Source of the DNA: Paraburkholderia tuberum STM678
GTDB taxonomy: Bacteria > Pseudomonadota > Gammaproteobacteria > Burkholderiales > Burkholderiaceae
Assembly (NCBI RefSeq): GCF_902833905.1
Contig: NZ_CADFGP010000029.1
Coordinates: 1-64,000, forward strand
DNA: 64,000 nt
Direction: 5' to 3'
The translations under genes were made by a program, and so were the position numbers. Of this stretch, positions 7,498 through 17,322 are shown in pieces. Position 1 is the stretch's first letter. Each line of letters opens with the position of its first letter. The notes below the pieces were generated by a model. That model worked only from the letters and a program-made list of their open reading frames with translations. It was not told the origin of the DNA and searched no databases.

Positions 7498-10400
7498 GCC
7501 GCGTACGCTCGGCCTCGATTTTGCCGTCGACGACGCCCTGACGGGCTTTCGCCTCGAGCGGCTCGAGGTTTTCAATTGGGGAACCTTCGACCAACGAGTC
7601 TGGGTGCTGCGGGTCGATGGCCGCAACGGCCTGCTGACAGGAGACATCGGCTCCGGCAAGTCGACGCTCGTCGACGCCATCACCACCCTCCTCGTGCCCG
7701 CGCAGCGCATCGCCTACAACAAGGCGGCAGGCGCGGACAGCAAGGAACGTACGTTACGCTCGTATGTGCTTGGCTACTACAAGTCGGAGCGCAACGAGGT
7801 CACGGGGACGGCCAAGCCCGTGAGCCTGCGCGACCATAACAGCTATTCGGTGGTTTTGGGCGTGTTTCGTAACGCCGGGTACGATGCCACAGTCACACTC
7901 GCGCAGGTGTTCTGGATGAAAGACGCACACGCTCAACCCGCGCGATTCTTCGTCTGTGCCGAACGCGACCTCTCGATCGCCGCTGACTTCTCGCGCTTCG
8001 GCACCGACATCGCACAGTTGCGCAAAAAGCTGCGCGGGCTGGGTGCCGAAATCGAGGACACCTTTCCGAAATACAGCGCCTGGTTCCGGCGGCGCTTTGG
8101 AATCGAAAACGAGCAAGCGCTCGAGCTCTTCCATCAAACGGTATCGATGAAATCGGTGGGCAATCTCACCGACTTCGTACGCAGCCACATGCTTGAGCCG
8201 TTCGACGTTGCACCGCGCGTCGACGCACTGATCACTCACTTCGACGATCTGAATCGCGCGCACGAGGCGGTACTGAAAGCCAAGCGCCAGGTGGAACTGC
8301 TGACACCGCTCGTCGACGACTGCGATCGCCACAGCGAGCAAGGACACGTTCTCGAAGGCTGGCGAGCGTGCCGTGAAGCACTGAAACCCTACTTCGCCGG
8401 GCTCAAGCTCGGCCTTATCGAGCGCCGCCTCCAATTGCTCGACGAGGATCACGCGCGTGCAATATCACGCAAGGCGCGGCACGAAGAAACGCGCGATCAG
8501 GCGCGCCAGCGCGTGGACGATTTGCGCCGCGCCGTGGCCGAACAAGGCGGCGATCGCATCGCGCAGCTCGAGGTCGAAATCCGCCAGCACGAGCGAGAAA
8601 GCGCGCGTCGCCGCGAACGCGCGCAACGCTATGCCACCATCGTTACGCTGCTCGGCGAAACCGAGGCCACGGATGAGGCCGCATTCACTTCCCAACGCCA
8701 ACGTCTGGCCGAGCGGCGCAGCTCGCTCGTCGACGACGAAGCGCAAGAGCAAAATGCGATTACCGAATGGAGCGTGGCCTTTCGCGAAGGGAAAGCGCAG
8801 CGTGATCTGCTAGAGGACGAAATCGCGAGCCTGAAATCTCGACGTAACAACATCCCGAAGGAACAAGTCGCGATGCGGGCGAGCCTATGCTCGTCGCTCG
8901 GTCTGGAGGAAGACGCCCTGCCGTTCGCCGGCGAACTCATTCAGGTGCAAGAGGATGCGCGCGATTGGGAGGGCGCCGCCGAGCGCGTCCTGCGCAACTT
9001 CGGCCTGTCGCTGCTCGTGCCCGACGAGCACTATGCGAACGTCTCGGCGTGGGTCGATCGCACTCATCTCCGGGGGCGGCTCGTCTACTTTCGCGTGCGC
9101 TCTGAACGCGCCGCGCGTGCAGCCGAGGCCATCGAGCTACACCGCCACTCGCTTGCGCACAAGCTCGCGATCAAGCCCGATTCGCTGTTCTATGGCTGGC
9201 TCGAGCGCGAAATCGGCCGCCGGTTCGACTATGCATGCTGCGATACGCAGGAGCAGTTTCGGCGCGAAATGCGCGCGATCACGCGTGCGGGCCAGGCGAA
9301 AGCGCTTGGCGAGCGCCACGAAAAAGACGACCGCCGCGCGCTTGACGATCGCAGCCGCTACGTGCTGGGTTGGAGCAACACGGCCAAAATTGCCGCCCTC
9401 GAAGCACAACGGCGAGCGCTCGAGGTTCGGCTTGGTGAGATCGGACAGAAGCTTGGAGAAGCTCAAAGCGAGCACGCGAAGGTGCGCGAGCAGCTCGAAG
9501 CGCTTGCGCGCATCGGCGAGTTCGTCGACTTCCGCGACATCGACTGGGGAAGCTGCGCGACCGCGATCGCCCGTCTGGCAGACGAAAAAGCCCGCCTCGA
9601 AGCGGCAAGCGACGCCCTCGCGGAGCTAACGGCCCAATTGGACTCGGCGCAAGCGTCGTTGACAGAGAGTGAAGCGGCGATCTCGGAAACCGACTCGGAA
9701 CTGGGCGGTATCCTGGCCAGGCGGGAGGCAGCGCAAACGTTGCGCGACGAGACGCACGCGCTCGTTGCGCAAGTGAATGCCGAACTTGCCGAGCGAATCG
9801 AGGCGCTGCGAGCGGAGATTCTCGGCGAACACCAGCTTTCCGTCGAGTCATGCGACAACCGCGAGCGGGACGTGCGAGAGGCGTTGACAACCCGTATCGA
9901 CAACGAAACGAAGTCGCTCGGCCGCCTTGCCGAAAAAATCGTCAAGGCCATGGCGGCCTTCAAGGATGCCTACAAGCTCGAAACGGCCGACTTCGATGCG
10001 AGCCTCGACGCGACCTCAGAGTACCGTGACATGCTCGCGCGGCTGCAAGCGGACGATCTGCCGCGCTTCGAAGCGCGTTTCAAAGAGCTGCTCAACGTCA
10101 ATACGATCAACGAGATCGCCAACTTCCACGCCCAGCTCGCCCGCGAACGGCAAACGATCAAGGAACGTATCGAACGCATCAACGAATCGTTGCGACAAAT
10201 CGACTACAACGCGGGCCGATACATCGTGCTCGAGAGTCAGTCCAGCCCCGACGCGGAGATCCGCGAATTCCAGAGCGACCTGCGTGCTTGCACCGAGGGC
10301 GAACTCACCGGCTCGGACGATAGCCAATACTCGGAGACCAAGTTCCTGCAAGTCAAACGGATCATTGACCGCTTCCGCGGCCGCGAAGGGTTGACCGAGC

Positions 10401-10861
10401 AGGACCGGCGCTGGCGCGCCAAAGTGACCGACGTGCGCAACTGGTTTCTGTTCGCCGCCAGCGAGCGTTGGCGTGAGGACGACAGCGAATACGAGCACTA
10501 TTCGGACTCGGGCGGTAAATCGGGCGGCCAGAAGGAAAAGCTCGCCTATACGATCCTTGCCGCGAGTCTCGCCTATCAGTTCGGCCTCGAATGGGGCGCC
10601 GTGCGTTCTCGATCGTTCCGCTTCGTCGTCATCGACGAGGCGTTTGGACGAGGCTCCGACGAATCGGCGCAATACGGTCTCACATTGTTTCAAAAACTGA
10701 ACCTGCAACTGCTGATCGTCACGCCGCTGCAGAAGATTCACATCATCGAGCCGTTCGTTTCGAGCGTCGGATTCGTTCAGAACGAGGGCGGACGCGCCTC
10801 GAAGCTGCGCAACCTGTCGATCGAGGAGTACCGCGCGCGCAAGGCGGAGTTCGAGCAATGA
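7490..10861 (+). CDS. jetC: Wadjet type I SMC-like ATPase JetC
   Basis: The roughly 1123-residue product is the SMC/MukB-like motor of type I Wadjet. Walker A is GDIGSGKST at residues 51-59, followed by long charged coiled coil (about 240-900) interrupted by a hinge-like region. The ABC signature SGGKSGGQKEK is near 1007-1017 and Walker B VVIDEA at 1046-1051, with an intact catalytic glutamate. The start is the ATG at 7490, preceded by a CAGGAGAG ribosome-binding site and overlapping jetB by 8 bases; the longer open frame upstream runs inside jetB. From family knowledge, JetABC extrudes DNA loops and presents small closed circles to JetD. Confidence 0.92.
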   Translation: MNEPRTLGLDFAVDDALTGFRLERLEVFNWGTFDQRVWVLRVDGRNGLLTGDIGSGKSTLVDAITTLLVPAQRIAYNKAAGADSKERTLRSYVLGYYKSERNEVTGTAKPVSLRDHNSYSVVLGVFRNAGYDATVTLAQVFWMKDAHAQPARFFVCAERDLSIAADFSRFGTDIAQLRKKLRGLGAEIEDTFPKYSAWFRRRFGIENEQALELFHQTVSMKSVGNLTDFVRSHMLEPFDVAPRVDALITHFDDLNRAHEAVLKAKRQVELLTPLVDDCDRHSEQGHVLEGWRACREALKPYFAGLKLGLIERRLQLLDEDHARAISRKARHEETRDQARQRVDDLRRAVAEQGGDRIAQLEVEIRQHERESARRRERAQRYATIVTLLGETEATDEAAFTSQRQRLAERRSSLVDDEAQEQNAITEWSVAFREGKAQRDLLEDEIASLKSRRNNIPKEQVAMRASLCSSLGLEEDALPFAGELIQVQEDARDWEGAAERVLRNFGLSLLVPDEHYANVSAWVDRTHLRGRLVYFRVRSERAARAAEAIELHRHSLAHKLAIKPDSLFYGWLEREIGRRFDYACCDTQEQFRREMRAITRAGQAKALGERHEKDDRRALDDRSRYVLGWSNTAKIAALEAQRRALEVRLGEIGQKLGEAQSEHAKVREQLEALARIGEFVDFRDIDWGSCATAIARLADEKARLEAASDALAELTAQLDSAQASLTESEAAISETDSELGGILARREAAQTLRDETHALVAQVNAELAERIEALRAEILGEHQLSVESCDNRERDVREALTTRIDNETKSLGRLAEKIVKAMAAFKDAYKLETADFDASLDATSEYRDMLARLQADDLPRFEARFKELLNVNTINEIANFHAQLARERQTIKERIERINESLRQIDYNAGRYIVLESQSSPDAEIREFQSDLRACTEGELTGSDDSQYSETKFLQVKRIIDRFRGREGLTEQDRRWRAKVTDVRNWFLFAASERWREDDSEYEHYSDSGGKSGGQKEKLAYTILAASLAYQFGLEWGAVRSRSFRFVVIDEAFGRGSDESAQYGLTLFQKLNLQLLIVTPLQKIHIIEPFVSSVGFVQNEGGRASKLRNLSIEEYRARKAEFEQ

Positions 10862-12042
10862 ATTGGACGACGACCGCCGAACTGCGCGTTCGCCTCCAGC
10901 GCCTATGGGAGCGTGGCGAATGGCTGCGGAGCCTCGTAGACGGCACCGAGGGGCTGTTTCCGCTACGTCTGACGATAAAAGGCCCGAGCTCGTCCGAATT
11001 GGCCGAACGCTTCGACGCGGTACGCGCATGGATCGCGGAGATTGCCGCGACACCGCGCGTACGCATCGAATGGCGAGAAATCAATCATCGAATTCTCGGC
11101 CTGCAGCGTTTGCCACAAGCAGCTTGGGTGGACAGTCTGGACGATGCGCTCGCGGTCGCCGGCAAGCGCCGCGACGCAGCGCAGTTCGAGCGGCTGCTCG
11201 AAATCACACGCTCGCGCCAGCCGAAGCTCACCACGTGGCTTGCGCAGCGCCCGTTGCAAGCACTCGAATTCGCAGGCGATTGGGAACGACTGCTGGCAGT
11301 CGTCGATTGGCTGCAAGCACATCCGCAGCCGGGCGTATATCTTCGCCAAGCCGAAATCGCCAACGTCGACACGAAATTCATCGAGGCGCGGCGCGGCGTC
11401 CTCGCCCAATGGCTCGATCTCGTGCTGCCGTCGGAGTCAATCGACAGCAGCCGGACAGCCGCCGCCCAATTCGCTGCTCGCTACGGGTTCCGCGAGAAGC
11501 CGCCTCGGATTCGATTTCGCGCGCTCGATGACAGGCTCGCCGTTCTGCCCGGCATGGGCCGGCCCGACATCGCACTCGACGCTGACAGCTTCGCGCGCCT
11601 CACACTGCCATGCCGCCACGTGTTCATTACGGAAAACGAGATAAATTTTTTGGCGTTTCCCGACGTTCCGCAGTCGATCGTGCTCTTCGGGGCGGGCTAC
11701 GGTTGGGAAGCTCTCGAGCCGGCGCGATGGCTCACGGACTGTGCGCTCCACTACTGGGGCGATATCGACACGCACGGCTTCGCCATTCTCGATCAATTGC
11801 GCAGCCGGTTCCCGCATGTTGGATCGTTCTTGATGGACCGCGCGACGCTGGTGGCGCATGAAGCGTTCTGGGGAGAAGAAGGCGATCAGGTCACGCGCGA
11901 TCTGCCGCGGCTCACTGCCAAAGAGCGGGAACTCTTCGATGACCTCCGCGACAACCGGATTCGCCATGGATTGCGGCTCGAGCAGGAGCGCGTGGGATTC
12001 GGGTGGGTCAGGGCGGCGCTCGAAGAGCGGGCTTGCGCTTAG
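10858..12042 (+). CDS. jetD: Wadjet type I nuclease JetD (DUF3322 + DUF2220, Toprim-like)
   Basis: The 394-residue product has an N-terminal DUF3322 region (about 1-190) and a C-terminal DUF2220 Toprim-like nuclease region (about 200-390). Metal-binding residues are visible in ITENEINFLAFP (258-268) and GDIDTHG (301-307), with a further acidic segment LEQERV near 374-379. JetD makes the double-strand break in plasmids caught by JetABC. The ATG overlaps the jetC stop codon by 4 bases (ATGA). The gene is complete. It is convergent with the SNF2-family gene, with 92 gene-free bases between them. Confidence 0.92.
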   Translation: MNWTTTAELRVRLQRLWERGEWLRSLVDGTEGLFPLRLTIKGPSSSELAERFDAVRAWIAEIAATPRVRIEWREINHRILGLQRLPQAAWVDSLDDALAVAGKRRDAAQFERLLEITRSRQPKLTTWLAQRPLQALEFAGDWERLLAVVDWLQAHPQPGVYLRQAEIANVDTKFIEARRGVLAQWLDLVLPSESIDSSRTAAAQFAARYGFREKPPRIRFRALDDRLAVLPGMGRPDIALDADSFARLTLPCRHVFITENEINFLAFPDVPQSIVLFGAGYGWEALEPARWLTDCALHYWGDIDTHGFAILDQLRSRFPHVGSFLMDRATLVAHEAFWGEEGDQVTRDLPRLTAKERELFDDLRDNRIRHGLRLEQERVGFGWVRAALEERACA

Positions 12043-12134
12043 GACTTCCCCATCTCACCGCCAGGTACAACTCGAATACGACTCGAAGCAGGCCGCCTCG
12101 AAGATCCCTGCCCCAACTCCCACGTTCAGCGACT

Positions 12135-14606
12135 TTAGTTTGCGCTGCCGTTGCGCAGCAGAGCATCCGAGATCGTCGACAGCGCCTCAGCCAGTCGTCT
12201 TGCCGTCTCGGGAGATGGCAGCGGCAACCTGAGACTTCGCGCGCCCGTCACGGCATCGCGCTCGACCCACGGGTGTGCAGCAACCGCGCCATCGCCCGGC
12301 TCATTCAACGCCGACGCCAGCGCCGCGCCGAACTGCAGCAACCCTGACCACGGTTCGAAGGACGCGCCTCGTTGCGCTGTATCGATGGTCGAAGCTTGAG
12401 GCCGCTCTCCGGTACCGGCGAGGTCGGTTTCCACGACGCTCGCGTCACGCGCCGCGTCGCCGGACACGACTGCGCCGCTCGCGGCTTCCTCCGCCGCGGC
12501 CATGACCTCGCTCTCTCCCATGCGCCCCGCGACGTTTTCGACATCCTTCATGAAGCGGGTCAGGCGCGAACCACCGAGCAGAATTTCGCTGGCGCCGCCA
12601 TCGAGGATGCCTTCCGCCAGCGAGCGCTTGAAAGCCAGCACCGACAGCATGCCCTCCTCGATCGTTCCCTTCGCGATGTAATTGACGACTTGTACCGGCT
12701 TTTTCTGGCCCAACCGATAGATGCGCGCGATGCGCTGTTCCAGCACCGCCGGGTTCCACGGCAGATCCATGTTCACGAGCGTCGATGCGTGCTGGAGGTT
12801 GAGCCCCGTGCTACCTGCGTCCGTCGACAGAAATACCCGACAGTCCGAATCGTCCCGAAAGCGCTGCACCAGCGCGGGCCGATTTTCCGACGGCACGCCG
12901 CCATGGAAGCTGACGTAGCCGATGCCGAGCTTCTTGAGCCGGCGAATGACTATCTCATGCGTGCGCGTCCATTGACTGAACACCACGACTTTCTCGTCCG
13001 GCTGCGTGAAAAGCGACTCGAACAATGTCGCCAGCTCGTCGGCCTTCACGCCATGATCGGTTTCCTGGTCCAGCAGATAGGTGCTGTTGCACGACATGCG
13101 CATGTTCTGCAAAGCACAGGTGAGGCGCCGCTGGTCCTGATCCGACAGAAACCTGGTGTTACGCCAGCGCCGGACGATTTTGGCCACGATGTCCGCGTTT
13201 TCCGTGTGATACGCCATCTGCAGCTCGGTCATGGGCACCAGCAGATTCTGGTCGGTGCGCCCGGGCAACTGCAGCAGCACCTCGGACTTGCGACGCCGTA
13301 TCATGATCGGTGCCAGGGTCTGGCTGATCTTCTCGAGGCCCGTGTATCCCGTCACGCGTCCCGCCTCGTCCTTGACCTGATGTTCGTGCAGCAGCTTCCA
13401 CGTGGGCCCGAGACGGTGCTGGTCGACGAATTGAACGATGGAAACGAGTTCCTCCAGCTTGTTTTCGAGAGGCGTTCCCGTCAGCACGACGGCATAGGGG
13501 CTGTCGATTCGCTTGAGAGCCTTCGCCGCAATGGTGTTCCAGTTCTTGATGCGCTGCGCCTCGTCGACGATGACCAGCTCCGGCGCCCACGCGGAAATCA
13601 TGTCAAGGTCCGATTTCAGCTTTTCATAGTTGGTGATCTTGTAGAGATTCTGGGCCGCATATTCGCCCCGCCTCTGGGCAAGGCCGCCCGCGACTACCCT
13701 CGAAGCGTGGCCGGAGAACCGCGTGATCTCGCTCTGCCACTGATACTTGAGCGAAGTCGGGCAAATCACCAGCACTTTCGATACGCCAAAATGCCGGATC
13801 AGGATTTCCGCCGCCGCGACGGCCTGCACCGTCTTGCCGAGGCCCATTTCGTCACCGATCAAGGCGCGCCCGGCGCGCACGGCGAACAATGCGCCTTCGG
13901 CCTGGTACGGATAGAGCGGCACCTTGAGCAGCTTCTTCAGCGAGGGCGTCGCCCTTCCTTGCGGAAACTGCCCGTCGAGCATCCTGGCACGGCGCGCCGC
14001 ATCGTTTCGGCCAGCGATGAAATCGAGCGCGTCGTCATGGGCGCGCAATTCGTGCCCGGCCTTCGCCACCCTGGAGAGAAAGCGCCCGAGATCTTCGAAA
14101 CGGTCCTCCGGCAGATGCCATCGCCGAGACTCGTCGAACAAAGCGGCGGCCGCTTTGGCTACCTTTGCCGGACAATCCGCGCCGGCGCGAAAATGGACCG
14201 CTCGCCCTCCCTCGTTTCGCAAATACAGCTCCGAGAATGCGGGCTGATAACCACGGGCGAAGGCCGCCTTTGCGCCTCGCTTGCGCAGCAGTCGCGACAA
14301 GGTAAATTCTATGTGCTTGCAGGTGCCGAGTTCGTTGGTGGCGTAATCGGGACAGTCGCAAAAGTTGTCGCCCGGGCAGGCCCCACGAATCGACACGCGA
14401 TAGCTGAAGTTCGACTCCGGATTGCCGACGCGGAATTCGGAGAAATACGTCTCCGTCCCGAGATTCTCCAGCGAGAACGCTTGCTCTTGCCCGAATTGCC
14501 GACGCAAGGCGCGCTGCCAGTCGGCGGGCGACATGTGATCGGGGGCGTGGATGCGGGAAAGCTTCGAGGATCGACGTGACTTGGTGGGAGAGTGTTTGCT
14601 GGTCAT
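12135..14606 (-). CDS. SNF2-family DEAD/H helicase with an N-terminal SWIM zinc finger
   Basis: The roughly 823-residue product has a SWIM-type zinc motif at residues 83-98 (CDC...CKH). A SNF2/RapA-type ATPase follows: GDEMGLGKT at 251-259, DEAQ at 348-351, VLTGTPLENKLEEL and VVFSQWTRTHEI. Its helicase C-terminal domain includes STDAGSTGLNLQHA and QRIARIYRLGQKKPVQV. Such proteins translocate on duplex DNA without strand separation. The C-terminal 150 residues are low-complexity with no recognised domain. The ATG at 14606 (MTSKHS) was chosen over a TTG 36 bases upstream. It lies in the same island as Wadjet type I, convergent with jetD. A defence role is inference from context; several known systems use SNF2 partners. 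Confidence 0.85.
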   Translation of the reverse strand: MTSKHSPTKSRRSSKLSRIHAPDHMSPADWQRALRRQFGQEQAFSLENLGTETYFSEFRVGNPESNFSYRVSIRGACPGDNFCDCPDYATNELGTCKHIEFTLSRLLRKRGAKAAFARGYQPAFSELYLRNEGGRAVHFRAGADCPAKVAKAAAALFDESRRWHLPEDRFEDLGRFLSRVAKAGHELRAHDDALDFIAGRNDAARRARMLDGQFPQGRATPSLKKLLKVPLYPYQAEGALFAVRAGRALIGDEMGLGKTVQAVAAAEILIRHFGVSKVLVICPTSLKYQWQSEITRFSGHASRVVAGGLAQRRGEYAAQNLYKITNYEKLKSDLDMISAWAPELVIVDEAQRIKNWNTIAAKALKRIDSPYAVVLTGTPLENKLEELVSIVQFVDQHRLGPTWKLLHEHQVKDEAGRVTGYTGLEKISQTLAPIMIRRRKSEVLLQLPGRTDQNLLVPMTELQMAYHTENADIVAKIVRRWRNTRFLSDQDQRRLTCALQNMRMSCNSTYLLDQETDHGVKADELATLFESLFTQPDEKVVVFSQWTRTHEIVIRRLKKLGIGYVSFHGGVPSENRPALVQRFRDDSDCRVFLSTDAGSTGLNLQHASTLVNMDLPWNPAVLEQRIARIYRLGQKKPVQVVNYIAKGTIEEGMLSVLAFKRSLAEGILDGGASEILLGGSRLTRFMKDVENVAGRMGESEVMAAAEEAASGAVVSGDAARDASVVETDLAGTGERPQASTIDTAQRGASFEPWSGLLQFGAALASALNEPGDGAVAAHPWVERDAVTGARSLRLPLPSPETARRLAEALSTISDALLRNGSAN

Positions 14607-14963
14607 GACTTGACGTGATATTTGTGCGACCGGCCCGCTCAAACAATGCGAAGTTCAGCGGGCCTCGGATTGCCTCCCACGCGGGCAGATCCAGTCAATC
14701 CGCCAACGGCTGAATCCGCCCCTCGGATCGAGTCCGTAAGGCGTCCTTGATTGCCTACCGGCTCGGTAAAAAAGAGGACACACAGTATATCCCGGGCCTC
14801 GTCCTCCATCGCCCGCAGATTCGACACACAAGGTGGCACTCAGCACCGGCACTACCACATTCTCGGGCAATAGTTTCGGCACGTAACAATCCACTGCAAT
14901 CCCTGCCTTGACCTAACTCATAGACCCCTGAGAAACCGCGAATCGTCGCGTAAGCACCTCGCC
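14607..14963. other. Gene-free stretch upstream of the SNF2 gene
   Basis: I see no convincing coding sequence, RNA gene or repeat here; short open frames are not supported. It must hold the promoter of the SNF2-family gene on the minus strand, but I cannot pick out clear -35/-10 boxes. Confidence 0.4.
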
Positions 14964-15809
14964 TCATCTGGCACCGACGATCCGAGCCAGTGTTTCTTCC
15001 AACAGGGTCCGATCCGCCGCACGCTTGACGTCGGTACGCTGGGCCAAGTTATGCAGCTTGCGTAGCACAGCCGGCAAATTGGCCGCATGCGGAAGTCCAA
15101 TCAGGTCGAATTCCGGCTGCTGATCCTCAATGGATCGTAGGAACGCACACGACGGCTCATCTAGCCAGTCGACCACACGTGCCAACAGGCGCTCATGGAT
15201 GTCTAGTAAGACTTCGACTTCAATCGGCTCAGCCGTCATGCCCTTGAAGTGCGCATCGAAGGTCGCTGCGAAATCCGCAGGCACGCGAGGCGCTAGCATC
15301 TCCCAGGCAGGCTTGGGACTACAGGTCATGTAGACAAGAAAGGTACGCCAGAGCACTTGGTCCGCCCGTTCGTCTTCCAACAACAAGCCGACATCGAACA
15401 GATCGCGCAGATGCTGCCTCGACAATGCTGCGGCAAGCTTGCCGGCATAGAGGTCGGCGAAGTCCAGCACCTGCACCGAGGCGAAACCGAACGCCTCTTC
15501 GATCCTCGGGCGCACCACCATGTTCCGCGCTGGATGCACCGTACCGCGCATGACCGGCGTTGTCTCGATCTGCACACGCGCACGACCGCGGCTGGCCACC
15601 AACCGCGTGACGCCAGCGCCCTCACCTGCCGACAACTGCACCTGTAATTGCAGGGGCCGGGCACGCAACACATCGGCCAGTCGCACGAGCGCTTCTGCGA
15701 ACAGCTTCGCATCCTCGGCATAGTCATGCACCGGCAACCAGGCCAGATCAATGTCTACCGACAACTCATCGAAACCCTGGCTCGACGGCAACCGCGCGCA
15801 GTTCCTCAC
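14964..15809 (-). pseudogene. AbiEii/AbiGii-family nucleotidyltransferase, 5'-truncated
   Basis: The 281-residue frame matches the AbiEii toxin family of nucleotidyltransferases: DELSVDIDLAWLPVHDY carries the catalytic DxD-type motif, and RPRIEEAFGFASVQVLDFADLYAGKLAAALSR is the conserved central block ahead of RDLFDV. In relatives a GGTAL-containing segment precedes the (S)xDIDL motif by about 20 residues and is part of the active site. Here it is missing: the frame starts at a GTG only 19 residues before it, 6 bases past the integrase stop codon. No AbiEi antitoxin is nearby. Most likely it was truncated when the integrase module was joined. Confidence 0.65.
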
Positions 15810-15815
15810 GCGGCA

Positions 15816-17000
15816 TCATGCCGTTGATTCGGCGATCGCATCCTCTTGCAGCATGTGGCGCCGCTGCTCGGCGTACTCGGCCTTGTTGTAGACCGAGCGT
15901 AAGGAACGTCCCTCCTCGTGCGCCAAGCACTTCTCGATCCAGTCGCGGTTGAAGCCGATTTCGTTCAGCAGCGTCGAGCCGGTACGGCGCAGATCATGGA
16001 CCGTGAACGATTGCAGCGGCAGCCCTTTGGTTTTTGCCGCCTCCGCCACGAGTTGCGTGACCCGATTCAAGGTTGCGTTGGACATGCAACGCTGTGCATC
16101 GTAACGGGAGGGAAAAACGAACCTTGAGCTGGCCGCGCAGGCGTGCAGCGTCACGAAGATGTCGAGCGCCTGGCGCGACAGATAAACCACATGCGGATCG
16201 CGTCCCTTCATCCGCTGCTTCGGAATCGTCCGGGTCTTGCCCTCGAAATCGACCTCATCCCAGGTGGCCTGGATCAGTTCGCTCTTGCGCACCAGTGTCA
16301 GCAGGATCAGGCGCAGCGCCAGCTTGATCGTCGGATAGGTTGCCACCGATTCCATCTGCTGCACCATCAGCCGGATTTCCAGCGGCGACAAGGCGCGATC
16401 CTTCGGCACGAAGGTGGCGATCGAGGCCGCACCCACGCTGTTCGCCGGGTTGTCCACCTTTTCACCGTGGGCGATGGCGTAGACGTAGACCTGCTTCACG
16501 ATGTCCCGAATCTGCACCGCAGTGGCGGGTGCCCCGCGCTCCTTAACCCTGTTGCACAACGCCCGCAGGTCTTCAGGCTGGATTTCGGTCAGCAGGCGGT
16601 TCTGGAAAACCGGCAGGATGTCCCGCTCGATGATGTGCTTGCGCATGGCGCGGGTGCTGTCGGCCAACTTCGCGTTGGCCAGCCATGTCTCCATCGCCGT
16701 GCCAAAGGTTTTGATAGCAAGTACCCGGCGTTTATCGCGCTGCTTTTCGAGCGCGGGCGATATGCCCTTGAGAATGGCTTTCCGTGCGTCCAAGAGCAGT
16801 TCGCGCGCCATCGCCTGCGAAATACCGTCAGGGCCATAGCGCCCGATGGTCAGCGTTTCGCGGCGGCCGTTAAAACGGTAATCGTAGCGGAAGGTGACGG
16901 TACCGCTGGGCGATACCGTCACGTACATTCCGTCCCGGTCAGAAGCCTTATAAATCTTGGACTTAGGCTTCAGATTACGCAGTGGGGCGTCAGTAAGCAT
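15816..17000 (-). CDS. int: Tyrosine recombinase / P4-type integrase of island 1
   Basis: The 394-residue product has the DUF4102 arm-binding domain (residues about 1-90), a SAM-like core-binding domain and a tyrosine-recombinase catalytic domain. Catalytic residues are R238 (LVRKSE), H335 and R338 (HDLRR), H361 (LAHEE) and Y371 (VYNKAEY). This P4-like class often targets the 3' ends of tRNA genes; relatives use the 3' end of guaA. The gene faces away from an att-like copy of the guaA end at 17301-17322. Its upstream region is packed with TACCGTC repeats that fit arm-type sites. It is the only integrase in the accessory region, so it may serve both islands. Confidence 0.9.
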   Translation of the reverse strand: MLTDAPLRNLKPKSKIYKASDRDGMYVTVSPSGTVTFRYDYRFNGRRETLTIGRYGPDGISQAMARELLLDARKAILKGISPALEKQRDKRRVLAIKTFGTAMETWLANAKLADSTRAMRKHIIERDILPVFQNRLLTEIQPEDLRALCNRVKERGAPATAVQIRDIVKQVYVYAIAHGEKVDNPANSVGAASIATFVPKDRALSPLEIRLMVQQMESVATYPTIKLALRLILLTLVRKSELIQATWDEVDFEGKTRTIPKQRMKGRDPHVVYLSRQALDIFVTLHACAASSRFVFPSRYDAQRCMSNATLNRVTQLVAEAAKTKGLPLQSFTVHDLRRTGSTLLNEIGFNRDWIEKCLAHEEGRSLRSVYNKAEYAEQRRHMLQEDAIAESTA

Positions 17001-17031
17001 CGAGGTTTTCCTCCTGTTTTTCGACGGCTTT

Positions 17032-17173
17032 TACCGTCAGGGATCAGGAGACCTGTTGATGCCCGGAAAGCCGCGTAAAACAAGCTTTCCTGAGAAGACT
17101 TTTACCGTCAAAGACGGTAAAAGTCTGAATAGTGAATGGGAAGGTCTTAATCCGGCCTCAATTCTTACCGTCA
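17032..17173. repeat. Right-arm cluster of TACCGTCA repeats (island 1)
   Basis: TACCGTCA occurs at 17032-17039, 17103-17110 and 17166-17173, with an inverted GACGGTA at 17113-17119. The cluster lies between the integrase start and the att-like site at 17.3 kb, where arm-type sites and integrase autoregulatory sites usually lie. The next 125 bases, to 17300, are AT-richer and hold no gene. Confidence 0.6.
17098..17124. promoter_or_regulatory. Perfect palindrome upstream of int
   Basis: ACTTTTACCGTC and its exact reverse complement GACGGTAAAAGT are separated by AAA. The palindrome is centred about 110 bases upstream of the integrase start codon. It embeds two copies of the TACCGTC motif. It could be an operator for the integrase promoter or a paired arm-type site; the sequence does not decide. 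Confidence 0.55.
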
Positions 17174-17300
17174 GTTTTATCGTCAACCTTTTTTGCTGGC
17201 CGGCGATAGTCACCGATAGATGCCGCGACGTATTTATTTATAAATCAATACGTTACAGCAATTTCTCGATAGTTGGCGATAGTCCCCGAAGGACGCATTT

Positions 17301-17322
17301 TCATTCCCACTCGATTGTCAAT
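17301..17322. repeat. Internal att site mimicking the guaA 3' end
   Basis: The minus strand reads ATCGAGTGGGAATGA, which would encode the I-E-W-E-stop end of GuaA. The real guaA end at 27298-27315 differs by a single base over this stretch. It marks the boundary between the two tandem islands. Confidence 0.7.

Noticed and set aside
12372..14579. 735-codon open frame on the plus strand opposite the SNF2 gene
   Set aside because: The minus-strand frame has SWIM and all SNF2 motifs; the plus-strand frame is compositional noise.
14639..14967. Short minus-strand open frames between the SNF2 gene and the AbiEii remnant
   Set aside because: They overlap one another, lack ribosome-binding sites and show no protein-like pattern.
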